Assembly (NCBI GenBank): GCA_017396865.1
Contig: JAFQKO010000018.1
Coordinates: 1 to 42,636, forward strand
DNA from: Clostridia bacterium
Lineage (GTDB): Bacteria > Bacillota_A > Clostridia > Oscillospirales > QAKW01
Length of the DNA stretch: 42,636 nucleotides
Direction of reading: 5' to 3'
Shown here: one piece after another, positions 1 through 7,508 of the stretch
How the letters are laid out: each line of letters starts with the position of its first letter
Position numbering within the stretch: the first letter of the stretch is position 1
Made by a program: the position numbers and the translations under genes
The notes under the pieces: generated by a model
Told to the model about the DNA's origin: nothing
Seen by the model: only the letters and a program-made list of their open reading frames with translations
Databases searched by the model: none

Positions 1-687
1 CCGCACCCCGATATCCACACGGTTGGAATGGGTGGGGATCTCCAGCTCCTTGCAGACGGTTTCCATCCACTTACTGCCGCTGCGGCCCACCGAGATGATG
101 CAATCCTTGCACCGATAGGTGGCATCCTTGCATTGCACCTCGTAGCCGCCCTCGACCGCCGCCACCGAGACCACGGGGGTATCAAAGAAGAACTCCACCC
201 GCTCCTTCAGGTAGGCATAAAGGTTCTCCAATACCACGTAGTTGATATCCGTTCCCAAATGGCGAACGGAAGCATCCAGCAGATGCAGGTCGTTTTGAAT
301 GCAAAGGGTCTTAAAGCGGGTACCTGCGGTGGAATAAAGCTTGGTACCCTCGCCGCCGTAGCGCATATTGATCTCGTCGACGTACTGCATCAGCTCCAGC
401 GCCCGCTTTCGGCCGATATACTCATAAAGCGTCCCGCCGAAATCGTTGGTAATATTATATTTTCCGTCGGAGAAGGCACCCGCACCGCCAAAGCCGCTCA
501 TAATGCTGCAGCTTTTACAGCCGATACAGGTCTTGATCTTCTCGCCGTCGATGGGACAACGGCGGTTGGCAAGGGCATGGCCCGCCTCAAATACCGCCAC
601 CTTCAGCTCCGGCTTATGTTGCATCAGCTCATAGGCGGCAAAAATTCCGCCCGGCCCTGCACCGATGATAATAATATCGTAGTTCAT
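1..687 (-). CDS. FAD-dependent dehydrogenase, COG2509-like (3' part missing)
   Basis: This gene runs off the left edge, so only about 229 N-terminal residues are present. It starts at ATG 687, behind an AGAGG ribosome site near 695-700. The N-terminus is a Rossmann FAD-binding fold with GAGPGG at residues 9-14. A Cys-rich stretch follows (Cys44, then CIGCKSC at 54-60), and then a Gly-rich segment GFGGAGAFSDG. This arrangement is typical of uncharacterized FAD-dependent dehydrogenases of the COG2509 type, which are cytoplasmic oxidoreductases of unknown substrate. The Cys cluster could bind a metal or act in redox; that is inference. It lies 54 bases downstream of the DEAD-box helicase on the same strand with no visible terminator between, so co-transcription is possible. 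A related HI0933-type oxidoreductase is the main alternative. Confidence 0.8.
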   Translation of the reverse strand, partial: MNYDIIIIGAGPGGIFAAYELMQHKPELKVAVFEAGHALANRRCPIDGEKIKTCIGCKSCSIMSGFGGAGAFSDGKYNITNDFGGTLYEYIGRKRALELMQYVDEINMRYGGEGTKLYSTAGTRFKTLCIQNDLHLLDASVRHLGTDINYVVLENLYAYLKERVEFFFDTPVVSVAAVEGGYEVQCKDATYRCKDCIISVGRSGSKWMETVCKELEIPTHSNRVDIGVR

Positions 688-741
688 GTCAATTACCTCT
701 TTACATCATGTATTATTTTGATAATAAATTCCGATCTGTAA

Positions 742-1893
742 TTATTCCGTCTCGGCAAGAACGCCGTCCTCGCCCATCATCAACGGCTTGATCTCGTATT
801 TCGTGTACTTGGCGATCTCGTCCAGCTTGACCTTTTCGGCAAAGTTATTCAGCAGCGAAAAGACCATGCCTTTGCGCTGGGCGCGGCCGGTACGGCCGAT
901 GCGGTGGATATAATATTCCATCTCCTCGGGGATGTCGTAGTTGAGAACGAAGTCCACGTCGTCCACGTCGATTCCGCGGGAAGCCACGTCGGTAGCAACC
1001 AACACGTCGATCTGATTATCGCGGAATTTCTGCATGGTTTTCTCCCGCTTGCTTTGGGGGATATCGCCGTGGAGGCAATCGCAGTTTACCCCGCCCTTCT
1101 GCAGCTCATCGCTCAGCCGCTGACACATCGACTTGGTATTGCAGAAAATGATCAGCCGATCATAGGGCCCCTCCTGAATCAGCTTTAGGGTGGAGGCCGT
1201 CTTTTGATAGGGCGGAACCGTTACCGAATATTGGTCGATATCGGGGCGATCCTCCCGCTTCGGCTCAACGGTGATCTCCACCTCGTCGCGCTGGTATTTC
1301 CAGGTCACGTCCATCACCTCACGGCTGATGGTGGCGGAAAACAGCCCTAAATTGCGGCGGTTTTTCACCATATCCACAATGCGGGTAACGTCCTTATAAA
1401 AGCCCATATCCAGCATCCGGTCGGCCTCATCCAACACCACCGTTTGAATATGGTCGAACCGCAGATTGCGGCGCTTATGATGATCCATCAGGCGGCCGGG
1501 GGTGGCCACAACGATCTGGGGTTTTTTCTCCAGTTGACGGATCTGCCCCTGCATCCCCGCCCCGCCATACAGCACCGCTACGCGGATCCCCTTATAGAAG
1601 GTCAGCAGACCCCGCAGCTCGTCGCCGATCTGCATCGCCAGCTCACGGGTCGGTGCCAGGATCAGCCCTTGGATCTCGGGGCAGTCGGCATCAATATGCT
1701 CGATCATCGGAATGCCGAAGGCAAAGGTCTTGCCGGTGCCGGTGGGGGCTTTGGCCACCACGTCCTTCCAGGCCATAAATTCGGGGATGGCCAGTTTCTG
1801 CACCGTGGTGGGATAGGCATAGCCCTTCTCCTCCAACGCTTTCAGCATCGCTTCCGAAAGACCGAGGTCTTTAAAGGTAATATTTTGTTCCAT
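742..1893 (-). CDS. DEAD-box ATP-dependent RNA helicase
   Basis: This 383-residue protein is the two-RecA-domain helicase core with almost no tail. It has a Q motif around residues 7-32, Walker A APTGTGKT (49-56), PTRELA (81-86), TPGR (131-134), DEAD (155-158), SAT (186-188), TDVASRGID (301-309) and HRIGRTGR (330-337). All catalytic motifs are intact. Enzymes of this family unwind short RNA duplexes during ribosome assembly, RNA decay or cold adaptation. The lack of a C-terminal RNA-binding tail makes it smaller than CshA or DbpA, so the exact paralogue cannot be named. The start is ATG 1893 after an AAAGGA ribosome site, with a sigma-A promoter just upstream (1933-1961). The FAD dehydrogenase follows on the same strand. 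Confidence 0.95.
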   Translation of the reverse strand: MEQNITFKDLGLSEAMLKALEEKGYAYPTTVQKLAIPEFMAWKDVVAKAPTGTGKTFAFGIPMIEHIDADCPEIQGLILAPTRELAMQIGDELRGLLTFYKGIRVAVLYGGAGMQGQIRQLEKKPQIVVATPGRLMDHHKRRNLRFDHIQTVVLDEADRMLDMGFYKDVTRIVDMVKNRRNLGLFSATISREVMDVTWKYQRDEVEITVEPKREDRPDIDQYSVTVPPYQKTASTLKLIQEGPYDRLIIFCNTKSMCQRLSDELQKGGVNCDCLHGDIPQSKREKTMQKFRDNQIDVLVATDVASRGIDVDDVDFVLNYDIPEEMEYYIHRIGRTGRAQRKGMVFSLLNNFAEKVKLDEIAKYTKYEIKPLMMGEDGVLAETE

Positions 1894-1932
1894 TTTTTAT
1901 CCTTTTCTGAACTGTTTTATTTCCAACAATAT

Positions 1933-1961
1933 ATTTTATCACATTCTTCTCTGTTTCGCAA
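1933..1961 (-). promoter_or_regulatory. Sigma-A promoter for the DEAD-box helicase
   Basis: Read on the minus strand, TTGCGA (-35, 1956-1961) and TAAAAT (-10, 1933-1938) are separated by 17 bases. The leader to the helicase ATG at 1893 is short and has no obvious structure. Confidence 0.6.
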
Positions 1962-1974
1962 CCCAAAATAAAAA

Positions 1975-2005
1975 ATCGAAGCTGTAAAAAAGTTACAGCT
2001 TCGAT
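1975..2005 (-). terminator. Intrinsic terminator of the PHP-deacetylase pair
   Basis: A perfect 13-bp stem, ATCGAAGCTGTAA paired with TTACAGCTTCGAT, lies 4 bases past the deacetylase stop codon. On the minus strand it is followed by a T-rich tract, as expected of a Rho-independent terminator. Confidence 0.85.
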
Positions 2006-2009
2006 CCTA

Positions 2010-2870
2010 TTATTCTTCAATCCGAACGGTCTCGCCCGGCTTGATGGAATAGAGCTTACTGTCTACGTCCAGCCAGATCGTCAGCAAGGTGGGGTTATAG
2101 ACCTTGCGGCCGTCGGCGCTGTAACGCAGGCGCTTATAGGCCTCCACGTAATCGCAGATCTCGATATTGGTGGCATACCAGATCTCGTCGTTATTCGCCA
2201 GCCTTTGGCAAACGGTTTCGATCAGATCCCAATTATCGTTGCGATCAAATTCATAGCTATGCCCCCAAATATACAGCAGGCGGGGCACGCGGCGGGCATG
2301 ATAAGCCTTTTCGGAAATATCCAGAGCCAGAAATTTATCGATATACTCCATCAGCTTGGGGTTATTGTGATGGGCGCTGGGCATCCAGGCGTGGAAATCC
2401 TGCGGGAGGGTGAAGGAATCGTTATCGCCGCCGAGGGTGCGGGCATAGGCGATATCCAGATCCGTCAGGTAATGCTTGATATTCTCATAGGTGGTGAAAT
2501 TGCCCATCTGGGTGATGCCGCTATCGGGATAGGCCATGCCGCGGATGATGCGGTCCAGCTTTTCCTCCAGATCCAAGCGGCAGTCCAGCACGTCGCGGAT
2601 GCCCTCAATCGGTCTCAAATTGCCGTTGGCGCGGTGAAATGCACCGTGAACGGCGATCTCATGCCCCTTGGAAAGGAAATACTCTTCCATCTGCTCGCGG
2701 GTAAAAATATCCTTACGATGGCGGTCGCTGTTGAAATTAAAGGTACACTTCATCCCGTATTTATCGAAGATCGCCGCCAGGCGCACGTCCTGGGGCTTGC
2801 CGTCGTCGTAGCTGAAGGTGACCGCCTTAGGCTTGCCACCGGGATAACGCATCATTACGGTTCTGATCAT
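2010..2870 (-). CDS. Polysaccharide deacetylase-family protein (NodB fold)
   Basis: This 286-residue protein has a NodB-like carbohydrate esterase fold. The motif-1 analogue FSYDDG (19-24) carries the catalytic/metal Asp pair, and HGAFH (75-79) supplies the metal-binding His pair. No signal peptide is visible, so it is probably cytoplasmic, unlike peptidoglycan deacetylases. ATG 2870 is preferred over an upstream ATG at 2903 because GGAGGA lies 6 bases before it. It also overlaps the stop of the PHP gene in an ATGA junction, so the two proteins are translationally coupled. The pairing suggests a joint role in processing an acetylated or phosphorylated glycan, but the substrate is unknown. The third canonical NodB motif is not obvious, so activity is unproven. 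Confidence 0.8.
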   Translation of the reverse strand: MIRTVMMRYPGGKPKAVTFSYDDGKPQDVRLAAIFDKYGMKCTFNFNSDRHRKDIFTREQMEEYFLSKGHEIAVHGAFHRANGNLRPIEGIRDVLDCRLDLEEKLDRIIRGMAYPDSGITQMGNFTTYENIKHYLTDLDIAYARTLGGDNDSFTLPQDFHAWMPSAHHNNPKLMEYIDKFLALDISEKAYHARRVPRLLYIWGHSYEFDRNDNWDLIETVCQRLANNDEIWYATNIEICDYVEAYKRLRYSADGRKVYNPTLLTIWLDVDSKLYSIKPGETVRIEE

Positions 2871-3805
2871 TGTTCTTCCTCCAAGAAAATAGGATTGGTC
2901 CATGCGTATTTGCCGTCCTTGTCAATCACGACCGCACGGATATAGTCGTAGGGTCCCGGCCATTTATCCATGCAGAACTCGGCGCGGGTGAGTGTTCCAT
3001 CCTCGGAACGAACGATCCGCGTGGGGTGCTTATCGCTATGGAAGCGCACCTTGCAGGCGGCAGAGCATTCCACCACCGCCATATTGCCTTCCACATAGAA
3101 ATTATAGATCTCGGGGCCGCAGGAGGCATAGAACTTGCCCTCCTTCAGCGCCTCTAAAATGGCATTGATGTTGTTTTCCGCATTGACCATGACCCAGCCG
3201 TTGCAATGCTGATCCATCTTATGGCCGTCGTCGGTGGCAACGCCGTAGATGCGCTTGCCTTGGCCGAGCAGCTCGTCCCAATAGGCAGCATCCTGATCCA
3301 TATCGCACTCCATAACACAGCCGCTGTTCCAGATCTCCATGGCAAAATTGCCCTGCTGATTCTCGAAATAGCGGGCAGGGGTGGAGCTCCATTCGGGATG
3401 GCAATAGACGGTCAGATTACCCTTGGCATGGATCTCGTCCAGATAGGGCTGATATTCATACTGATCCTTTGCCTTGCCGGATTCCGGCCGCTCATCCTGC
3501 TCAAAGCCGTTGCCGTCCTCCTTGGCGGGGCCGATGCAAACGGTATGGAAGCAGCGCATTCCCATTTCGCGGTCAATAGTATTATCAAACTCCATGCCGG
3601 GGATAATGGTGATGGGCACCTCCGGCGCAAAGTTTTTAAAATTATAGTTTCTGTGATCGGTGATGGCAAGGAAATCATAGCCGTGGTCATGGTGATAGCG
3701 GATGACCTCCTCCGGCGTTCCCTTTCCGTCGGAACGGGTGGTGTGGCAATGAAGCCCACCCTTCAGCATCTTTTTAGCCTCAATAAATGCCTGCTGCTGT
3801 TTCAT
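2867..3805 (-). CDS. PHP-domain metal-dependent hydrolase
   Basis: This 312-residue protein has a polymerase-and-histidinol-phosphatase fold. The metal-ligand motifs are in order: HCHTTRSDG (19-27), TDH (49-51), GMEF (70-73), CHPEW (135-139) and ATDDGH (190-195). PHP proteins cleave phosphoester bonds using three metal ions. This stand-alone, single-domain type is often linked to sugar-phosphate or nucleotide phosphoester turnover. It is the first gene of a two-gene unit: the deacetylase start overlaps its stop as ATGA. The start is ATG 3805 after AAAGGAG. A promoter is visible at 3854-3883. It has no signal peptide, so it is cytoplasmic. Confidence 0.88.
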   Translation of the reverse strand: MKQQQAFIEAKKMLKGGLHCHTTRSDGKGTPEEVIRYHHDHGYDFLAITDHRNYNFKNFAPEVPITIIPGMEFDNTIDREMGMRCFHTVCIGPAKEDGNGFEQDERPESGKAKDQYEYQPYLDEIHAKGNLTVYCHPEWSSTPARYFENQQGNFAMEIWNSGCVMECDMDQDAAYWDELLGQGKRIYGVATDDGHKMDQHCNGWVMVNAENNINAILEALKEGKFYASCGPEIYNFYVEGNMAVVECSAACKVRFHSDKHPTRIVRSEDGTLTRAEFCMDKWPGPYDYIRAVVIDKDGKYAWTNPIFLEEEQ

Positions 3806-3853
3806 AAGATTCGTCTCCTTTTACAGTGTGCACGCTTAACTTGCTTCGAGGGT

Positions 3854-3883
3854 ATTATAGCATAGTTCTTCTGCAATAGGCAA
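3854..3883 (-). promoter_or_regulatory. Sigma-A promoter for the PHP-deacetylase unit
   Basis: On the minus strand, TTGCCT (3878-3883) and TATAAT (3854-3859) are spaced by 18 bases. The leader to ATG 3805 is about 45 bases and contains the AAAGGAG ribosome site. Confidence 0.6.
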
Positions 3884-3961
3884 GACGGTATTGAGAAAAA
3901 TCAATGCAACGGCTTTCGCTTTGATGACATACAGTTCGCGCTCCGCAATCTGATTACATTC

Positions 3962-4057
3962 CGCTGACGCGGATTCCATACCAAGCCTTCGGCTTGGATA
4001 AACAAAAACACCGCCCTTGGGCGGTGTTTTGGTTTGGCTGTTCCGAACCATTATGAT
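3962..4057. repeat. 96-bp direct repeat, copy 1 (element A)
   Basis: This copy matches 6115-6210 over 96 bases with only a handful of mismatches and no gaps. It contains a small AAGCCTTCGGCTT hairpin, the GC-rich terminator hairpin at 4004-4030, and a right end reading GAACCATTATGAT. It begins 9 bases beyond the fucosidase stop codon, so it forms that gene's 3' end. The 3870-3961 stretch to its left is non-coding, with small inverted repeats but no gene. Confidence 0.85.
4004..4030. terminator. Bidirectional terminator hairpin in repeat copy 1
   Basis: The stem CACCGCCC/GGGCGGTG is flanked by an A-run on the left and a T-run on the right. It can therefore terminate the fucosidase transcript arriving on the minus strand. 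Confidence 0.8.
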
Positions 4058-4066
4058 ACCTCGCTC

Positions 4067-5050
4067 TTATAATCTTCTGCCAATTTCTCGCAAAATATCG
4101 ACAGCGGGAGCAGGAATTCTGCCAAGAAAATCAGGGCCTACGTTCAAAAGAAGATTGGCGCCGCAACCATTACACTTGTGCAGGATATCCAAGACCCTTT
4201 CCGGTGATTTCCAATCATTGTCAAAACTCTTATACCCCCAAGTCTTGTTGAGCGTAATAGGCGATTCCATCAACGCTTCCGTATATTTCTCCGGGAGTGT
4301 ATTATCTCCGCAGGAAACATAGTCGCCCAAGCCTTTTCCAAGCCTTGTGTTCACCAAACAACCCGGCTGATATTTGTGCACCATATCATAAAGCTCCTGA
4401 GCATGCTCCTTTGTTTGTTCAGCCATTGGTGTATCAAACCAAATCAAACATAAATCTCCGTATTTTGTGAGAATTTCTTTAAGCTGTGGCTTTATTTTCT
4501 TTTCAAAACAGATGCTGTAATCTTTTTGTTCATTATCAGGAAAATCCCATGTATTTCCCCAATAACACAGTTCCTCTCTTCCCTCATGATAGATCATTTT
4601 CGTATACCCGCCGCCATGCAGCTCGTGCCAATCCAAGCATTGAGAATAATACAAACCAAGCTTCAAGTTATACGTTTTACACGCTGTAGCAATTTCTGCT
4701 ATAATATCTCTGCCAAACGGAGAGCAATCTGCCGAATTATAGTCGTCAACATCCGACTTAAAAAGGCAGAACCCATCATGGTGCTTGCTTGTTACAACAA
4801 TATATTCCATACCAGCCTCTTTGGCAAGCCTCACCCACTCCTCTGCATTAAAGTAAATTGGATTAAAAATATTGGCAAGTGCTTCATATTCTTTTATATT
4901 GATTTGAAAACGGTGCATCGCCCATTCCCCGATGGTTTTTATTCTTTGTCCGTTCCATTCACCGCCAAGAATGCTGTATAACCCCCAATGGATCATCAAT
5001 CCCATTTTTGCTTTTTTAAACCATTCTTTGTTTTCTTCAAGTGTAGCCAT
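4067..5050 (-). CDS. Alpha-L-fucosidase, GH29 catalytic domain
   Basis: This 327-residue protein hydrolyses terminal alpha-L-fucosyl residues and belongs to glycoside hydrolase family 29. The conserved block SKHHDGF (88-94) and the nucleophile region LIWFDTP (202-208, Asp206 the probable nucleophile) are present. There is no signal peptide and no C-terminal beta-sandwich or carbohydrate-binding module. It is therefore a compact cytoplasmic enzyme, shorter than most family members (about 400-500 residues), likely acting on imported fuco-oligosaccharides. The start at ATG 5050 is favoured over 5071 by GGGAGG 8 bases upstream. It is transcribed divergently from an AraC-type regulator with operator-like sites between them. 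The gene is AT-richer than the core genome and lies between two direct repeats, consistent with acquisition as a module. Confidence 0.85.
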   Translation of the reverse strand: MATLEENKEWFKKAKMGLMIHWGLYSILGGEWNGQRIKTIGEWAMHRFQINIKEYEALANIFNPIYFNAEEWVRLAKEAGMEYIVVTSKHHDGFCLFKSDVDDYNSADCSPFGRDIIAEIATACKTYNLKLGLYYSQCLDWHELHGGGYTKMIYHEGREELCYWGNTWDFPDNEQKDYSICFEKKIKPQLKEILTKYGDLCLIWFDTPMAEQTKEHAQELYDMVHKYQPGCLVNTRLGKGLGDYVSCGDNTLPEKYTEALMESPITLNKTWGYKSFDNDWKSPERVLDILHKCNGCGANLLLNVGPDFLGRIPAPAVDILREIGRRL

Positions 5051-5063
5051 TAAAAAACCTCCC

Positions 5064-5173
5064 ATTGACAATAATCTACCTTTTTGTTAAAATTTTACTA
5101 ATAAAATTCTAATTTAATTATAATATTTGAGCCGTAAAGCGTCAATGTCAGCGTTAGGCATAACATTGTCAAT
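5064..5173. promoter_or_regulatory. Candidate AraC operator pair in the divergent intergenic region
   Basis: Two near-palindromes, ATTGACAAT at 5064-5072 and ATTGTCAAT at 5165-5173, are exact inverted complements. They flank the intergenic region symmetrically: one abuts the fucosidase ribosome site, the other lies just upstream of the regulator's GGAGG. The layout suggests binding and possible looping by the AraC protein. This is inference from symmetry only. Confidence 0.4.
5117..5145 (-). promoter_or_regulatory. Sigma-A promoter for the fucosidase
   Basis: On the minus strand, TTGACG (5140-5145) and TATAAT (5117-5122) have exact 17-base spacing. It lies between the two candidate operators. 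Confidence 0.7.
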
Positions 5174-5191
5174 AATCGACTTGGAGGAAAA

Positions 5192-5950
5192 ATGGAAACA
5201 ATAGGTCGTATCATTTGCTATGGAACAAGCGTGGCACCGGCAAACTCATGGCACTGCACCGAACATATCGGCATTAACCGGCTTTATTTCATTCACTCGG
5301 GAAGCGGCGGGTACTGGCATAATGGAGAAAAGTATCCGTTGTTGCCAAACCATCTGTATTTTGTTTCATACACTGCAGACTTTGCCCCCTTTTGCGATTT
5401 CAACGATCCTATCGAGCATACGTATATAGATTTTGAGTTGATTCCTCCGTTTATAACAAATGAAATCATTTATATTAAAGTAAGCGAGGATGAAAAGCTT
5501 TTATTGGCTTTATCCGCGTTTACTTTGGGCGGGACAATGAGCAATCATTGTGATCTTTCTGCCCTACATAACGATCGGGCATTTTTTGAACTTTGCAAAA
5601 TGAGCGTAATTTACTTAGTCAATCAAATCGCAAAGGAAAATAACATCCAAAGGATCACCGACGAGGTTGTTACAAAATCACTTGAAATAATCCATAATCA
5701 TTTACACGATAAACTGTCGGTGAAAGAACTCGCACGCAAATGCTATATGAGCCCCGATTGCTTTATCCGGCATTTTCATCTAATTGTCGGAACAACTCCC
5801 TATGCATATATTAAAAACATTCGATTGCGAACCGCACGCTGCCTTCGGGAATCCGGAATGAGTATTTCTCAAATTGCAAATGAAGTGGGGTATTCCGACG
5901 CCGCTTCTCTTTTACACGCTTTGCAAAACGAGGATATGCAATCAAAATAA
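5192..5950 (+). CDS. AraC-family transcriptional regulator, C-terminus probably frameshifted
   Basis: This 252-residue protein has an N-terminal cupin-like sensor domain (about 1-150) and a C-terminal AraC DNA-binding domain. HTH1 is around LSVKELARKCYMSPDCF and HTH2 around SISQIANEVGYSDAAS. It probably responds to fucose or a fuco-oligosaccharide and controls the divergent fucosidase. The start at ATG 5192 follows GGAGG. After the second HTH the frame departs from the family pattern and ends quickly. A one-base shift in the TCTCTTTT tract near 5905-5915 would instead give SFTRFAKRGYAIK, which resembles the conserved family tail. So the gene is either a recent frameshift, a sequencing error, or altered by the adjoining element. 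The first HTH is intact. Confidence 0.8.
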   Translation: METIGRIICYGTSVAPANSWHCTEHIGINRLYFIHSGSGGYWHNGEKYPLLPNHLYFVSYTADFAPFCDFNDPIEHTYIDFELIPPFITNEIIYIKVSEDEKLLLALSAFTLGGTMSNHCDLSALHNDRAFFELCKMSVIYLVNQIAKENNIQRITDEVVTKSLEIIHNHLHDKLSVKELARKCYMSPDCFIRHFHLIVGTTPYAYIKNIRLRTARCLRESGMSISQIANEVGYSDAASLLHALQNEDMQSK

Positions 5951-5953
5951 GTG

Positions 5954-6114
5954 AAAAAGCCGCCCAGAAGGGCGGCGGCACGATCACAGCGATAACCGTG
6001 TATATCATCAATTCCGCAGGAATTGCATATCATCAACACGCAGTGTTGCATCTCATCAAGCCGCAGTTCATACAGCCTTCGGCTGATGATATGCGCCTAC
6101 GGCGATGATATACA
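5954..6114 (-). other. Structured intergenic element B, multi-hairpin body
   Basis: The stretch between the AraC stop and repeat copy 2 has no gene. Reading from the right, it carries an outer inverted repeat (TGATGATATACAC near 6104-6116 with GTGTATATCATCA near 5998-6010). This encloses several small hairpins (AATTCCGCAGGAATT, CAACACGCAGTGTTG, AGCCTTCGGCT). It ends at 5954-5976 in GCCGCCC/GGGCGGC followed on the minus strand by a T-run, an intrinsic terminator. The same terminal hairpin type recurs at about 6976-6995, 8270-8287 and 12238-12255. Confidence 0.5.
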
Positions 6115-6210
6115 CGCTGAAGCGGATTCCATGCCAAGCCTGCGGCTTGGATAAACAAAAACACCGCCCTTGGGCGGTGTTTTTGTTTGGTTGTTACGAA
6201 CCATTATGAT
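6115..6210. repeat. 96-bp direct repeat, copy 2 (right end of element B)
   Basis: This is the partner of 3962-4057. It starts 5 bases beyond the MBL hydrolase stop and includes the same CACCGCCC/GGGCGGTG hairpin (6157-6184) with flanking A and T runs. The hairpin serves as a minus-strand terminator for that gene. Together the two copies bracket the fucosidase and its regulator. Confidence 0.85.
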
Positions 6211-6215
6211 GCCGG

Positions 6216-6896
6216 CTATATCTCTATTTCTAATCCATCATAGGCCGTAACAATATTGTGTTTTTTCATCTGTTCATTCAGCGTTTTTTGATCGGGATGC
6301 AGCTTTCGCGCCATATGACTGATGCAAAATCTCCCAATATAGTTTTCCAATGATTTTTTCATCTCTAATACCATATTAAGATTATTGTGCTCAAAGATAC
6401 GGTAATCACCGTCAATATAGCCTATCGTTGCATCAAGGACTGCAAAATCGGGCTTATATTCTTTAATTGCTTGCACCTCATCATATAAGAGCCATGCTCC
6501 GTCAAGACCGTAAAACAACGTCCTTTCACCATCGGTAATAATAAAGTGAACTGCATTTTGGCAAGTACCGTGGTTGCCTTTGTATGCTCTTACGGTATAG
6601 TGTCCCAACGTTTTAACATCACCGTCAGACAAGGGAATAAACGTTGCCCCCAGGGACTCTAAATGTGAGCGTGTTTCCTGCGAAAAATGGTCTCTATGCG
6701 TATGGGTGTTGATAATGTATTTTATCTTTTTCGGGCTTTTCCCCAGATCCTCCAGCGCATAAAGAACCTGCGGGCCGGGATCGATCAACAACAGGTCGTC
6801 TATCAGCGCCGAGGACAACCGACGAAATTCCGAGTAGTCGTCGGGCTTTTGCAAGGGCCAATCTGCCGCACCTGTTCCTAAAAACGTCATTTTCAC
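6216..6896 (-). CDS. MBL-fold metallo-hydrolase, PhnP/RNase Z-like
   Basis: This is a protein of about 226 residues with a metallo-beta-lactamase fold. It begins with the FLGTGAA motif typical of PhnP-type phosphodiesterases and RNase Z relatives. It carries the metal-binding motif THTHRDH, a later conserved Asp in FYGLDGAW, and a C-terminal SHMARKLHP segment that probably supplies the last His. It lacks the RNase Z exosite and is probably a cytoplasmic phosphodiesterase of unknown substrate. The likely start is GTG 6896, 8 bases after GAGG; ATG 6890 is the alternative, and longer upstream frames lack a ribosome site. A sigma-A promoter lies at 6915-6943. Its 3' end runs directly into repeat copy 2. 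Base composition matches the AT-rich accessory zone. Confidence 0.8.
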   Translation of the reverse strand: MKMTFLGTGAADWPLQKPDDYSEFRRLSSALIDDLLLIDPGPQVLYALEDLGKSPKKIKYIINTHTHRDHFSQETRSHLESLGATFIPLSDGDVKTLGHYTVRAYKGNHGTCQNAVHFIITDGERTLFYGLDGAWLLYDEVQAIKEYKPDFAVLDATIGYIDGDYRIFEHNNLNMVLEMKKSLENYIGRFCISHMARKLHPDQKTLNEQMKKHNIVTAYDGLEIEI

Positions 6897-6914
6897 CAAA
6901 ATCACCTCGAACTT

Positions 6915-6943
6915 ATTATAGTATCCTTTTGTACAAAACGCAA
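6915..6943 (-). promoter_or_regulatory. Sigma-A promoter for the MBL hydrolase
   Basis: On the minus strand, TTGCGT (6938-6943) and TATAAT (6915-6920) are 17 bases apart, immediately upstream of the ribosome site. Confidence 0.6.
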
Positions 6944-6975
6944 GTATAGTTTTATCGAAGCAATCAGACGGTAAG

Positions 6976-7255
6976 AAAAAAGCCGCCAAGGCGGCAGCAG
7001 AGAGCACATATGAAAGCTTGATGAAACCCGTAGGGGCGGATGCCTACATCCGCCCGTGGCACAGTGGATGCGGTGCGCTCTGTGGTTTTGTCGACCGCTG
7101 CGGGCGGTGCCCGAAAAGGCTCCCCGCAAGCCGTCTCCTTGATTGCAATGCGGGGTGGATAGCGACTCGCTTCGCTCCCTGCATCAGTTCCACTTCGCCA
7201 AAAATTCTTCGCCTTACGGCTCGATATTTTTGGAGTGTCACTGATCGAACGATTT
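6976..7255 (-). other. Structured intergenic element C (degenerate relative of D and E)
   Basis: This non-coding stretch contains a GGGCGGATG/CATCCGCCC hairpin (about 7033-7055). It also has a segment, CACAGTGGATGCGGTGCGCTC onward, that matches the start of elements D and E loosely. The terminal GCCGCC/GGCGGC hairpin with T-run (6976-6995, minus) closes it. The hairpin arms are less complete than in D and E, so this looks like a decayed or diverged copy. Short reading frames here carry no recognizable protein signal. Confidence 0.4.
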
Positions 7256-7288
7256 AGATGCCAACTTAAAGTTGGTCTTTTGCGAAGT

Positions 7289-7441
7289 CTATAAGTCGTA
7301 AAATTTCGTTTTGTCTTTCACGAAGTTTTGTATTAACTCTAAACCTCTTTTATTCTTTTTGAGATAAGTATAAAGGCTAAAATACCTGTACCAAAGACCA
7401 TATAAAAAATATATTTCCTCTTGCAATTCTTCTCTGTTCAT
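7289..7441 (-). CDS. Small hypothetical protein, 50 residues
   Basis: This AT-rich frame encodes 50 residues starting MNREELQEEIYFLYGLWYRY. It is rich in aromatic and charged residues, with no signal peptide and one weakly amphipathic helix. A weak AAAGG lies 10 bases upstream of ATG 7441. It follows the 210-residue membrane protein by 67 bases on the same strand, so the two may share a transcript. No family is recognised, and a chance frame is possible, but its codon use resembles its neighbour's. Confidence 0.4.
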   Translation of the reverse strand: MNREELQEEIYFLYGLWYRYFSLYTYLKKNKRGLELIQNFVKDKTKFYDL

Positions 7442-7508
7442 ATTACTGCCGCCTTTCTTTTTGGTAACAGCAATTATATGCGAAAAGTTTTAAAAGTCCA
7501 GAGAATTA

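Noticed and set aside
3836..4051. 71-residue minus frame over repeat copy 1
   Set aside because: Most of it is repeat and terminator sequence, with no ribosome site or known family; it is an artefact of the element.
3962..6210. Composite transposon around the fucosidase
   Set aside because: The 96-bp repeats lack inverted termini and there is no transposase; only direct-repeat recombination can be argued.
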